A DNA stretch of 11,838 nt from DASUSF01 sp036375275 (GTDB lineage Bacteria; Pseudomonadota; Alphaproteobacteria; Geminicoccales; Geminicoccaceae). Shown here piece after piece: positions 1-6,216 of the stretch. Positions within the stretch are counted from its first letter, which is position 1; each line of letters opens with the position of its first letter. The notes under the pieces were generated by a model. The model saw only the letters and a program-made list of their open reading frames with translations. It was not told the DNA's origin and ran no database searches. The stretch is from contig DASUSF010000292.1 of assembly GCA_036375275.1 (NCBI GenBank), positions 1 to 11,838 on the forward strand, given 5' to 3'. A program made the translations under genes and the position numbers.

Positions 1-101
1 CGACCTTGTGCGCGTCGGCCAGAAGCTTTGCGCCGGCGCACTTTGCCGCCGGTCGCGCCGCGAGCGAGGTCGATCCGAGCGGCGCCTGCAGGGTCGAGCC
101 T

Positions 102-115
102 GGCCGGATCCGGCC
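102..115. repeat. 14-bp perfect palindrome downstream of doxX
   Basis: GGCCGGATCCGGCC reads identically on both strands. It lies about 80 nt beyond the doxX stop codon. A weaker 6-bp inverted repeat (CGTCAT 150-155, ATGACG 165-170) lies between it and that stop. Neither is followed by a T-tract, so a terminator role is only possible. I recognise no gene in bases 1-196; the short open frame there has arginine-rich, low-complexity content typical of chance frames in GC-rich DNA. Confidence 0.4.
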
Positions 116-196
116 GGCGGGTAGGCGCAGACGGACGATTCGCGGTGATCGTCATGCCCGGCGAATGACGGTGATTCAAGCTCTCGTGTCGCGGCG

Positions 197-607
197 CTAG
201 GCCCGCGCCACGCCCTTCCCCGCCCGCATGGCATCGATGCTCCAGGGGCCGGGACCCGCGAACACCAGGTAGAGGAACACGAAGCAGTAGAGGATCGCGG
301 CGTCGCCCCCGTTCAGGACCGGGAAGAAGCTCTGCGGGGCATGCGCCATCCAGTAGGCGAACGCCATCTCGCCCGAGAGAATGAAGGCGACCGGACGGGT
401 GAACAGGCCGAGGATGAGGAAGGCGCCGCCGACGAGCTCCAGGGCTCCCGCGATCCAGGACAGCGACAGGAAAGCGGGCGGGTTGTCGGTCGGCGGGAAG
501 CCGAGCAGCTTCTGCGTGCCGTGCTCGAAGAAGATGAGGGCGGCGACGATCCGCAGGATGCTGAGGACGCGCGGCGCCCAGACCGTCTGGAGCTCGTCGG
601 CGTTCAT
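197..607 (-). CDS. DoxX family integral membrane protein
   Basis: A 136-residue protein of the DoxX/DoxD family, small four-helix inner-membrane proteins of mostly unassigned function, some linked to redox or thiol stress. Four hydrophobic segments are visible at about residues 14-34, 50-68, 72-90 and 103-117. Family-type motifs are present: FFEHGTQKLLG near residue 26, ELVGG at 57, LGLFTRP at 66, the NGGDAAILYC stretch at 99 and GPGPWSID near the C-terminus. Length is normal for the family. The ATG at 605-607 has a purine-rich ribosome site (GGAGAGAG) just upstream. It is codirectional with the secreted propeller gene, 190 nt away, but a large block of inverted repeats separates them, so shared transcription is uncertain. 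Family membership is secure; substrate and role cannot be read from the sequence. Confidence 0.9.
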   Translation of the reverse strand: MNADELQTVWAPRVLSILRIVAALIFFEHGTQKLLGFPPTDNPPAFLSLSWIAGALELVGGAFLILGLFTRPVAFILSGEMAFAYWMAHAPQSFFPVLNGGDAAILYCFVFLYLVFAGPGPWSIDAMRAGKGVARA

Positions 608-642
608 GGAATGCTCTCTCCGCAGGGGGTGGCGGGATGCCA

Positions 643-712
643 GAGCCGTTTTCGATGAGGTGGAACCACCTTGGACAGCAATTCCATCGCGCTCATCGAA
701 AGCAAACGGCTC
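643..712. repeat. Nested intergenic inverted repeat, copy A
   Basis: The left arm GAGCCGTTT (643-651) plus TCGATGAG (652-659) pairs with CTCATCGA (692-699) plus AAACGGCTC (704-712). That is 17 complementary positions interrupted by 4 extra bases at 700-703. Nested inside is a tight palindrome, AGGTGG-AA-CCACCT (658-671). The block is less GC-rich than the genes around it and lies between the propeller gene and doxX. It resembles the intergenic palindromic repeats common in alphaproteobacteria; the assignment is inferred from structure and from a related block at 3676-3731. Confidence 0.6.
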
Positions 713-725
713 TGTGCCAATGGGA

Positions 726-789
726 TAGAGCAGCCTTGTCCGGACGACGATCGCCAGACGGCGATCGCGTCTAGTCGGATGCTGCTCTA
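726..789. repeat. Outer inverted repeat enclosing a strong hairpin
   Basis: TAGAGCAGC (726-734) is the exact reverse complement of GCTGCTCTA (781-789). Between them is a compact hairpin: GACG (743-746) and CGATCGCC (748-755) pair with GGCGATCG (760-767) and CGTC (768-771), with one bulged A and the loop AGAC. The block begins 8 nt past the stop codon of the propeller gene (minus strand), so it could end its transcript, although no T-tract follows. It may equally be the second half of the repeat element at 643-712. Confidence 0.6.
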
Positions 790-797
790 GCGGCCGG

Positions 798-1697
798 CTA
801 CTCGACCCGGTAGGCGACCACGGTGCCGTCCATCATCATCGGGACCAGGACCAGGTTCTGGTCCGGGATCACGCCGATGTCGGCGCTGCCCTGGTCGAGG
901 TCGAGGAGCTGCTGATGCGTGCCCTCGGCGTCGAAATGGAAGAGCGCGCCGTTGACCCAGTCGGTGACGTAGTAGCCGCCCTCGCCGTCCGGCTCGACCC
1001 CGTCCAGGTTGCCCACCGGCTCGCCGCTGCCGATGCTGCTCACCGACTGGTCGTCGTAGCTCACGATCTTGAGGTGCCCCGCCGGGTCCGTGCTGAAGCC
1101 CTCGCCCGTCATCACGCCCCACGAGGCGACGACGAGCCCGTCCTCCGTCGCGAGCAGGCCGTTCGGGTTGTCGATGCCCTCGCCCTCGACGAAGGTGCTG
1201 ACCTCGCCGCCCTCGATGACGTGAATCGAGCCGTTGAGCATGTCGCTGACGAACACGCGGCCATCGGCGGCGGCGGCGACGTCGTTCAGGAACTTGGCGC
1301 CCTCGACCGTCCAGCTGTCCTGGACCTTGCCGTCCGCGGTGCTGATCGCGAGCACGGTGTCGATGTCGGCGACGTAGAGCGTGTCGTCCACGAGGCCCAG
1401 GCCCTTGGGCGCATTCATGCCGGTCGCCCACTCCATCTCCTGGACCTCGCCTTCCGGGCTGAGCGTCGAGATGAAGCCGCGGCCGTCCTTGGCGTTCGGC
1501 TCGCCGGCGACGTTCGAGACGTAGATCACCCCTTGCGCGGCATCGTAGAGCGCCGATTCCGGGGCCTCGAAGCCGGTCGCCTCCCAGACCTTCTCGGGCT
1601 CCGCCGCGAGCGCCGCGGAGGCCGCGCCGAGAAGCGCGATCGCGCCCGCGCCCGTCAGAATCGCGCTCGCGCCCGTCAGAACAAGTCGTGCCGACAT
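798..1697 (-). CDS. Secreted SMP-30/gluconolactonase/LRE-like beta-propeller protein
   Basis: A 299-residue protein. Residues 1-31 form a Sec-type signal peptide with an Ala/Leu/Gly-rich core and a likely AxA cut after Ala31, so the mature protein should be periplasmic or secreted. The rest is a series of propeller-like repeats, each a GLxxxDGxxYVSD-type strand pattern (about residues 99-118, 138-161, 178-194, 232-255, 272-297). FLNDV (136-140) and VTDW (244-247) sit where the family's metal-ligand Asn and Asp are found, and PES (46-48) resembles the N-terminal acidic ligand site. The mature part is acidic. The family includes lactonases and metal-dependent hydrolases; the true substrate is unknown. 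The ATG at 1695-1697 has a strong GGGAGG site about 8 nt upstream. The signal peptide contains a 7-residue tandem duplication. Confidence 0.8.
   Translation of the reverse strand: MSARLVLTGASAILTGAGAIALLGAASAALAAEPEKVWEATGFEAPESALYDAAQGVIYVSNVAGEPNAKDGRGFISTLSPEGEVQEMEWATGMNAPKGLGLVDDTLYVADIDTVLAISTADGKVQDSWTVEGAKFLNDVAAAADGRVFVSDMLNGSIHVIEGGEVSTFVEGEGIDNPNGLLATEDGLVVASWGVMTGEGFSTDPAGHLKIVSYDDQSVSSIGSGEPVGNLDGVEPDGEGGYYVTDWVNGALFHFDAEGTHQQLLDLDQGSADIGVIPDQNLVLVPMMMDGTVVAYRVE
1648..1681. repeat. 21-bp-period direct repeat within the signal peptide
   Basis: The 13-mer GCGCCCGTCAGAA occurs at 1648-1660 and again at 1669-1681, exactly 21 bp apart and in frame. In the protein this gives LTGASAI (residues 7-13) followed by LTGAGAI (14-20), a duplicated stretch of the signal-peptide hydrophobic core. 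Confidence 0.85.
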
Positions 1698-1836
1698 TTC
1701 GTGTCCTCCCTTGGTTCAGAATCCCTAGCTCGTGATGCGCCGGGCGAGGTTCCACCCTACCGCTCACGAAATCACGCCGGGATCAACGGAAATCGGCGGC
1801 CGGGCCGCGCCCCGCGGGCGACCCGCAGTCCCCTCC

Positions 1837-1852
1837 CGCGGCCGCGGCCGCG
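1837..1852. repeat. 16-bp GC palindrome immediately after the Rrf2 gene
   Basis: CGCGGCCGCGGCCGCG is a perfect palindrome starting 3 nt beyond the stop codon of the minus-strand Rrf2 gene (stop at 1856-1858). It could form a hairpin at the transcript's 3' end, but no T-tract follows, so it is at most terminator-like. It may be no more than GC-rich simple sequence. Confidence 0.4.
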
Positions 1853-1855
1853 CGG

Positions 1856-2311
1856 TCAGATGGCGTAGTCGACGTCGGCCCGGGCCTCGCTCACCACCCC
1901 CGCGTCAGCCGCGCGCCGACAGAGGTCCTCGATCGTCACCCGCTCGAGCCGGGTCATCAGGTCCTGCTCGGTCTGCGCCCAGAACGGCCCGACGACCTGC
2001 TGGCCGAGCGCGGAGGCCGAGCCGAGCTCGTCGTGGCTCGGCGGCTCCTCGATCCCGCGCACCACGCGGACCACGTCGGCGACGCTCACCCGGCGCCGCT
2101 CGCGCGCCAGGCGGTAGCCGCCGCGGGGGCCGCGCACGCCACGCAGGATGCCGGCGCGGACCAGCTGCTGCATGACCTGCTCGAGATAGCGCCGCGGCAG
2201 CTGCAGCCGGCGGGCGATGTCCTGGCTCTGGACCGGTTCCGCGCCACCATGGAAGGCGATGTCGGTGACGGCTTCCAGAGCCAGAACCAGCTTCTTGGAA
2301 GGCCTCAACAT
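1856..2311 (-). CDS. Rrf2 family transcriptional regulator
   Basis: A 151-residue winged helix-turn-helix regulator. The DNA-binding domain covers about residues 1-75. The recognition region runs QDIARRLQLPRRYLEQV (30-46), and the wing contains the family motif GVRGPRGGYRLAR (58-70). The C-terminal part lacks the three clustered cysteines that bind [2Fe-2S] in IscR and RirA; the only cysteine is Cys131. It therefore probably does not carry a classical IscR-type cluster, and its signal is unknown. It lies 53 nt downstream of coaBC on the same strand, so it may be read from the same transcript. The ATG at 2309-2311 has only a weak, rather distant GAGG upstream. The family call is firm; target genes are unknown, though the neighbouring secreted propeller gene or itself are reasonable guesses. 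Confidence 0.9.
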   Translation of the reverse strand: MLRPSKKLVLALEAVTDIAFHGGAEPVQSQDIARRLQLPRRYLEQVMQQLVRAGILRGVRGPRGGYRLARERRRVSVADVVRVVRGIEEPPSHDELGSASALGQQVVGPFWAQTEQDLMTRLERVTIEDLCRRAADAGVVSEARADVDYAI

Positions 2312-2364
2312 GACGCTTCAGTCCTCGATCCTCGACGCCTCCCGACGCCCGCGCCACGTCCGCG

Positions 2365-3585
2365 TCACGCCGCCAGAGGTCGTCCCTTCAAGTGCACGGC
2401 CACGCGATCGACCAGACGCGCCGCCACCTCGGCCTTGCTCAGCCTTGGCCACCTCTCCGGCTCCTGGCCGTGCCGCAAGAGGATCACCGTGTTGTCAACA
2501 CTGCCGAATGTGCCTCGTTCCGCCGACACGTCGTTGGCCACCAGCCAATCGCACCCCTTCGACTCGAGCTTGCGGCCGGCATTCCTCAGGAGATGCTCGG
2601 TCTCGGCGGCGAAGCCGATCACGAGGCGCGGCCGCGCGTCGCCCGCGCGCGCGAGACTCTTCAGGATGTCCGGGTTCTCGGTCAGCTCGATCGCGGGGGA
2701 GGCACCGCCCGGCACCTTCTTGACCTTCTGCCCGCTGGCCGCGACCGGCCGCCAGTCCGCGACCGCGGCGGCGCAGATCGCGACCTCGACCGGGAGCGCC
2801 GCCTCACAGGCGGCCAGCATCTCGCGCGCGGATTCGACCCTGACCACGCTCACCCCCGGCGGGTCCGGACGGGCGACCGGGCCGGTCACCAGCGTCACGC
2901 TCGCCCCGGCGCGGGCGGCCGCTTCCGCGATCGCGTGCCCCTGCCGGCCCGAGGACCGATTGGCGATGAAGCGGACGGGATCGATCGCCTCCACGGTCGG
3001 GCCGCTGGTGACCAGGACGCGCACGCCCTCCAGCGGTCGCGCCGGCGGCTCGAGCAGCGCCTCGATCGCGCTCAGGATCTCGACCGGCTCGGCCATCCGC
3101 CCGAGTCCGGTCTCGCCGCACGCCATCTCGCCGGGGTTCGGCCCGACGAACCTCGCGCCGTCCGCCCGCAGCCGGGCGACGTTCCGGACGGTCGCCGGGT
3201 GCGCCCACATCTCGGGGTTCATCGCCGGCGCGAAGAGCACCGGCTTGTCGGTCGCAAGCAGCGCGGTCGAGGCCAGGTCGTCCGCCAGGCCGTTCGCCAC
3301 CTTGGCCATGAGATCGGCGGTCGCCGGCGCGACCACGACCAGATCGGCCTCGCGCGACAGCCGGATGTGGCCCATCTCGGCTTCTTCGGTGAGCGAGAAC
3401 AGGTCGCGGTAGACGCGGTCCCCGGCGAGGCTCGCGAGCGCGAGCGGGGTCACGAACTCGGCCCCGGCCGCGGTCAGGATGCAGCGGACCGCGATCCCGC
3501 GCTCCCTGGCTCGCCGCACGAGGTCCAGGCTCTTGTACGCCGCGATCCCACCCGCGACGATCAGAAGGATCCGCCGCTCCTGCAC
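2365..3585 (-). CDS. coaBC: Bifunctional phosphopantothenoylcysteine decarboxylase / phosphopantothenate-cysteine ligase
   Basis: A cytoplasmic two-domain enzyme of coenzyme A synthesis. It ligates cysteine to 4'-phosphopantothenate, then decarboxylates the product to 4'-phosphopantetheine. Counting from the upstream TTG, the N-terminal flavoprotein (CoaC) domain shows GGIAAYK (17-23), the catalytic His in MGHIRLSREADL (His78), APATADLM (91-98), APAMNPEMW (124-132) and the active-site cysteine in ACGETGLGRM (Cys161). The CoaB domain shows VTSGPT (197-202), RFIANRSSGRQG (210-221), AAAVADWRP (277-285), KVKK (292-295) and a C-terminal VANDVS. Length, 406-411 residues, is normal. No ATG opens the frame: GTG at 3583-3585 gives a start (QERRILLI) matching the usual family N-terminus, while TTG at 3598-3600 adds five residues. 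Neither has a clear ribosome site. Downstream of ubiB, upstream of the Rrf2 gene. Confidence 0.95.
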   Translation of the reverse strand: MQERRILLIVAGGIAAYKSLDLVRRARERGIAVRCILTAAGAEFVTPLALASLAGDRVYRDLFSLTEEAEMGHIRLSREADLVVVAPATADLMAKVANGLADDLASTALLATDKPVLFAPAMNPEMWAHPATVRNVARLRADGARFVGPNPGEMACGETGLGRMAEPVEILSAIEALLEPPARPLEGVRVLVTSGPTVEAIDPVRFIANRSSGRQGHAIAEAAARAGASVTLVTGPVARPDPPGVSVVRVESAREMLAACEAALPVEVAICAAAVADWRPVAASGQKVKKVPGGASPAIELTENPDILKSLARAGDARPRLVIGFAAETEHLLRNAGRKLESKGCDWLVANDVSAERGTFGSVDNTVILLRHGQEPERWPRLSKAEVAARLVDRVAVHLKGRPLAA

Positions 3586-3675
3586 GTCAGGTGGTGCCAA
3601 ATCCCAGAGATCAACCGTTGTAGATGAGATTTGGGTCCCCGCGCCGCTCCGGCAAGGTTTTCGCCGCGCGAGACC

Positions 3676-3731
3676 ATTTTCCGGGCAGGTGGCACCACCT
3701 GCCTGCTCGGGAAGACGGCCAAGTCATCGAA
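3676..3731. repeat. Intergenic palindromic repeat, copy B
   Basis: GGCAGGTGG (3684-3692) and CCACCTGCC (3695-3703) form a perfect 9-bp inverted repeat around a 2-nt centre. TTTTC precedes it and TCATCGAA (3724-3731) follows it by 23 nt. The same order and nearly the same spacing occur in copy A (TTTTC, AGGTGG-AA-CCACCT, then TCATCGAA 21 nt later). The element lies in the 216-nt gap between ubiB and coaBC. Common origin with copy A is inferred. Confidence 0.5.
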
Positions 3732-3733
3732 GC

Positions 3734-3793
3734 CGAGCGGATCCACCCGAGCGAACCGCCCGCAGGCGGTCCCGTCACATCGGGATCCGCTCG
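3734..3793. repeat. Two-tier inverted repeat after ubiB
   Basis: CGAGCGGATCC (3734-3744) is the exact reverse complement of GGATCCGCTCG (3783-3793). Inside is a second hairpin, ACCGCC (3755-3760) with GGCGGT (3765-3770) and loop CGCA. The outer arm starts 8 nt past the ubiB stop codon (minus strand), so in the transcript this would be a large 3' structure that could terminate or stabilise the ubiE-ubiB message. No T-tract follows on the minus strand. Confidence 0.6.
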
Positions 3794-3801
3794 AGCGCCG
3801 C

Positions 3802-5343
3802 TCAGACCAGGAGCAGGCCGAGCAGCAGCCCGCCGAGCACGCAGCAGATCGCCCAGGGCAGGAACGGCCCGCCCTGGCCGGAGCGGTAGCCGTGCGGCCC
3901 GGGGTTCCGGTAGGCGTCCTGCGGTGCCCGGCCCTCGGCGACCGCCTCGAGCATGCGCTCGGCGCGCTCGATCAGCTGGGGCAGCCGGCGGGCGGCGCCG
4001 AGCCCCTCCTCCACGGCGCTCCGGATGCGGGCCTCGGGGCCGAGGTTCTCGGCGATCCACTGCTCGACCAGCGGCTGGGCGAGCTGCCACATGTTGACGG
4101 CCGGGTTGAGCGCCCGGCCGACCCCCTCGGCGACGACCATGGTCTTCTGCAGGAGGAGCAGCTGCGGCTGGGTCTCCATGGCGAAGGTCTCGGTCATCTC
4201 GAACAGCTGGCCGAGCAGGCGGCCGAGCGAGATCTCGGCGAGCGGCCGGTCGCGGATCGGCTCGCCGACCGCCCGGCAGGCCTGCATGAAGGCCGCCTTG
4301 TCCTGGTCGGCCGGGACGTAGCCGGCGCTGAAGTGGACGTCCGCGACCCGCTCGTAGTCGGCGGTCAGGAAGCCGAGCAGCATCTCGCCGAGGAAGCGGC
4401 GGGTCGGCCGGTCGAGCCGGCCCATGATCCCGAAGTCGACCGGCACCAGCCGGCCCTCGGCGTCGATGAACATGTTGCCGGGGTGCATGTCGGCGTGGAA
4501 GAAGCCGTCGCGGAACACCTGCTTGAAGAAGATCTCCGCCGCCATCTGCAGGATCTCGTCCGGGTCGAAGCCGGCGGCGACCAGCTCCTCGCGCTCGTCC
4601 GAGGTGATCCCCGAGACCCGCTCGAGGGTCAGGCAGCGCCGCGCGGTGCGCTGCCAGTCGACCCGCGGCACCCGGAAGTGCGGGTCGCCCCTGAAGTTGT
4701 CGGCGAGCTCGGAGGCGGCGGCGGCCTCGAGCCGGAAGTCCATCTCGGAGCGGGTCACCCGGGCGAAGGTCTCGACCACGGCGACCGGACGCAGGCGGCG
4801 GAGGCTCGGCTGGAGGCGCTCGGCCCAGGCGGCGATGAACCGGAACAGGTCGATGTCGCGCTCGAAGGCGCGCTCGATCCCGGGCCGCAGCACCTTGACC
4901 GCGACCTCCTCGCCCTCGGTGGTGACGGCGAAGTGCACCTGCGCGATCGAGGCGGCGGCGACCGGCACCTCCTCGAAGGCGACGAACAGGGTCTCGAGCG
5001 GCGCGCCCAGCTCCAGCTCGACGGTCCGGCGCGCCCGCTCGGACGGGAAGGGCGGCAGCTGGTCCTGGAGCTGGGAGAGATCGGCCGCGACCCGCTCGCC
5101 GAGCAGGTCGGCCCGGGTGGCAAGGCTCTGGCCGAGCTTGATGAAGCTCGGGCCGAGCTCGCTCAGCGCCGCGGCGAGCCGCTGGCCCGGACGGCCGGGC
5201 GCGTCCTGGTTCGAGACCGCCCGGGCGAAGCGGAACACCGGGTCCGGCAGCGGCAGCAGCTCGAGCGGCGCGAGCGCGTTGTGCCGGGCGAGGCAGCGGC
5301 CGATCTGGAGCAGCCGCCAGAGGTTGCGCCCGGCGCGCAGCAC
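3802..5343 (-). CDS. ubiB: UbiB ABC1/ADCK-type atypical kinase/ATPase of ubiquinone biosynthesis
   Basis: A 513-residue member of the ABC1/ADCK (UbiB) family, membrane-associated proteins with a protein-kinase-like fold whose ATPase activity supports ubiquinone synthesis. Visible in order: the family-specific KxGQ motif in FIKLGQSLATR (67-77), the Ala-rich nucleotide loop VAAASIAQVH (128-137), the conserved lysine in VAVKVLRPG (Lys150), the catalytic loop HADMHPGN (283-290) and the metal-binding DFG (303-305). A hydrophobic C-terminal segment (about 496-513) is probably a membrane anchor; E. coli UbiB is predicted to have two such segments. The start is GTG at 5341-5343, 3 nt after the ubiE stop, so translation is probably coupled. 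An intergenic repeat block follows the gene. Identification is secure. Confidence 0.95.
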   Translation of the reverse strand: MLRAGRNLWRLLQIGRCLARHNALAPLELLPLPDPVFRFARAVSNQDAPGRPGQRLAAALSELGPSFIKLGQSLATRADLLGERVAADLSQLQDQLPPFPSERARRTVELELGAPLETLFVAFEEVPVAAASIAQVHFAVTTEGEEVAVKVLRPGIERAFERDIDLFRFIAAWAERLQPSLRRLRPVAVVETFARVTRSEMDFRLEAAAASELADNFRGDPHFRVPRVDWQRTARRCLTLERVSGITSDEREELVAAGFDPDEILQMAAEIFFKQVFRDGFFHADMHPGNMFIDAEGRLVPVDFGIMGRLDRPTRRFLGEMLLGFLTADYERVADVHFSAGYVPADQDKAAFMQACRAVGEPIRDRPLAEISLGRLLGQLFEMTETFAMETQPQLLLLQKTMVVAEGVGRALNPAVNMWQLAQPLVEQWIAENLGPEARIRSAVEEGLGAARRLPQLIERAERMLEAVAEGRAPQDAYRNPGPHGYRSGQGGPFLPWAICCVLGGLLLGLLLV

Positions 5344-5346
5344 GGG

Positions 5347-6093
5347 TCAGAGACGCCAGCCGGAATGCAGCGCCGCGATGCCGCCGGACAGGTTGCGGAC
5401 CCGGACCTGCTCGAAGCCGGCCGCCTCGATCATGCCCGCGAAGCGCTCCTGATCGGGGAAGCGGCGGATGCTCTCGACCAGGTACTGGTATGCCGCCCGG
5501 TCGTCGGCCACCCGCTCCCCGAGCCAGGGCAGCACGGTGAAGGAGTAGGCGTCGTAGAGCGGCCGCAGCGCCACCGCCCTGAGCGCCGAGAACTCGAGGC
5601 AGAGGAAGCGCCCGCCCGGCTTCAGGACGCGGCGGGCCTCGGCCAGCGCGCGCTCGATCCGGGTGACGTTGCGGATCCCGAAGGCGATGGTGTAGGCGTC
5701 GAACGAGCGGTCGGGCAGCGCCAGCGCCTCGGCGTCCATGCACGCCCAGGCGAGGCCGCCGAGCCGGCCGGCGTCGAGCGCCCGGTCGCGTCCGACCTCG
5801 AGCATCGCGGCGTTGACGTCGGCGACCAGGATGTCGGCGGCGCCGCCGCGCGCCCGGACGCGGTCCTGGACCCGGAACGCGATGTCGCCCGTGCCGCCCG
5901 CGACGTCGAGCACGCGGATCCCCGGGCGTGGCGCCAGCCAGTCGAGCATCGCCGCCTTCCACAGGCGGTGGACGCCGCCGCTCATCAGGTCGTTCATCAG
6001 GTCGTAGCGCCCGGCGACGCTCGAGAACACGCCCCGGACCAGCTTCGACTTGTCCTCCGGGCGCACCTCCTGATAGCCGAACCACGTGGTCAT
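5347..6093 (-). CDS. ubiE: Ubiquinone/menaquinone C-methyltransferase UbiE
   Basis: A 248-residue SAM-dependent methyltransferase that C-methylates 2-polyprenyl-6-methoxy-1,4-benzoquinol in ubiquinone synthesis (and demethylmenaquinol where menaquinone is made). It shows the family signature YDLMNDLMSGGVHRLWK (30-46), the SAM-binding glycine loop VLDVAGGTGDIAF (61-73), the acidic ADVN (91-94), and the second signature around FGIRNVTRIERAL (138-150) leading to RRVLKPGG (154-161). Length matches the family (about 250). The ATG at 6091-6093 is chosen over an upstream in-frame start at 6141 because GAGAGGAA lies 4-11 nt before it and homologues begin close to this point. It heads the minus-strand run and is followed 3 nt later by ubiB. 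Confidence 0.96.
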   Translation of the reverse strand: MTTWFGYQEVRPEDKSKLVRGVFSSVAGRYDLMNDLMSGGVHRLWKAAMLDWLAPRPGIRVLDVAGGTGDIAFRVQDRVRARGGAADILVADVNAAMLEVGRDRALDAGRLGGLAWACMDAEALALPDRSFDAYTIAFGIRNVTRIERALAEARRVLKPGGRFLCLEFSALRAVALRPLYDAYSFTVLPWLGERVADDRAAYQYLVESIRRFPDQERFAGMIEAAGFEQVRVRNLSGGIAALHSGWRL

Positions 6094-6105
6094 GCCGTTC
6101 CTCTC

Positions 6106-6123
6106 ACGGCCGGGCTGGGCCGT
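6106..6123. repeat. Small inverted repeat in the ubiE leader
   Basis: ACGGCC (6106-6111) pairs exactly with GGCCGT (6118-6123) across a 6-nt loop. On the ubiE transcript this hairpin would lie directly before the ribosome site (6098-6105). I found no convincing -35/-10 pair for either ubiE or mutM in the 123-bp divergent region. Confidence 0.3.
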
Positions 6124-6216
6124 GCCGGCCGCGGCGCGCATCCGCTGCCGGCCCGGCGCGGGTTGTAGGCGAGCGGCGTGACCCCATCAAGCGAGCTGGA
6201 CCGGGAAGCCGTAGGC

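Noticed and set aside
6..200. Short plus-strand frame at the window start
   Set aside because: Arg/Ala-rich translation with no motif, overlapping the doxX stop region on the other strand; probably chance.
3561..3746. A 61-codon minus-strand frame before coaBC as a leader peptide
   Set aside because: It overlaps the repeat block and the coaBC start in another frame, has no ribosome site that I can see, and lacks any recognisable pattern.
3611..6085. An 824-codon open frame opposite/alongside ubiB and ubiE
   Set aside because: Its translation is Arg/Pro/Gly-rich low-complexity sequence, as expected of an out-of-frame reading of GC-rich genes; ubiB and ubiE motifs occupy the same DNA.
6178..6216. 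Upstream GTG at 6178 as the mutM start
   Set aside because: It would place 13 residues before the catalytic Pro2, which must be the N-terminal residue; GTG 6217 fits the enzyme mechanism and has a ribosome site.
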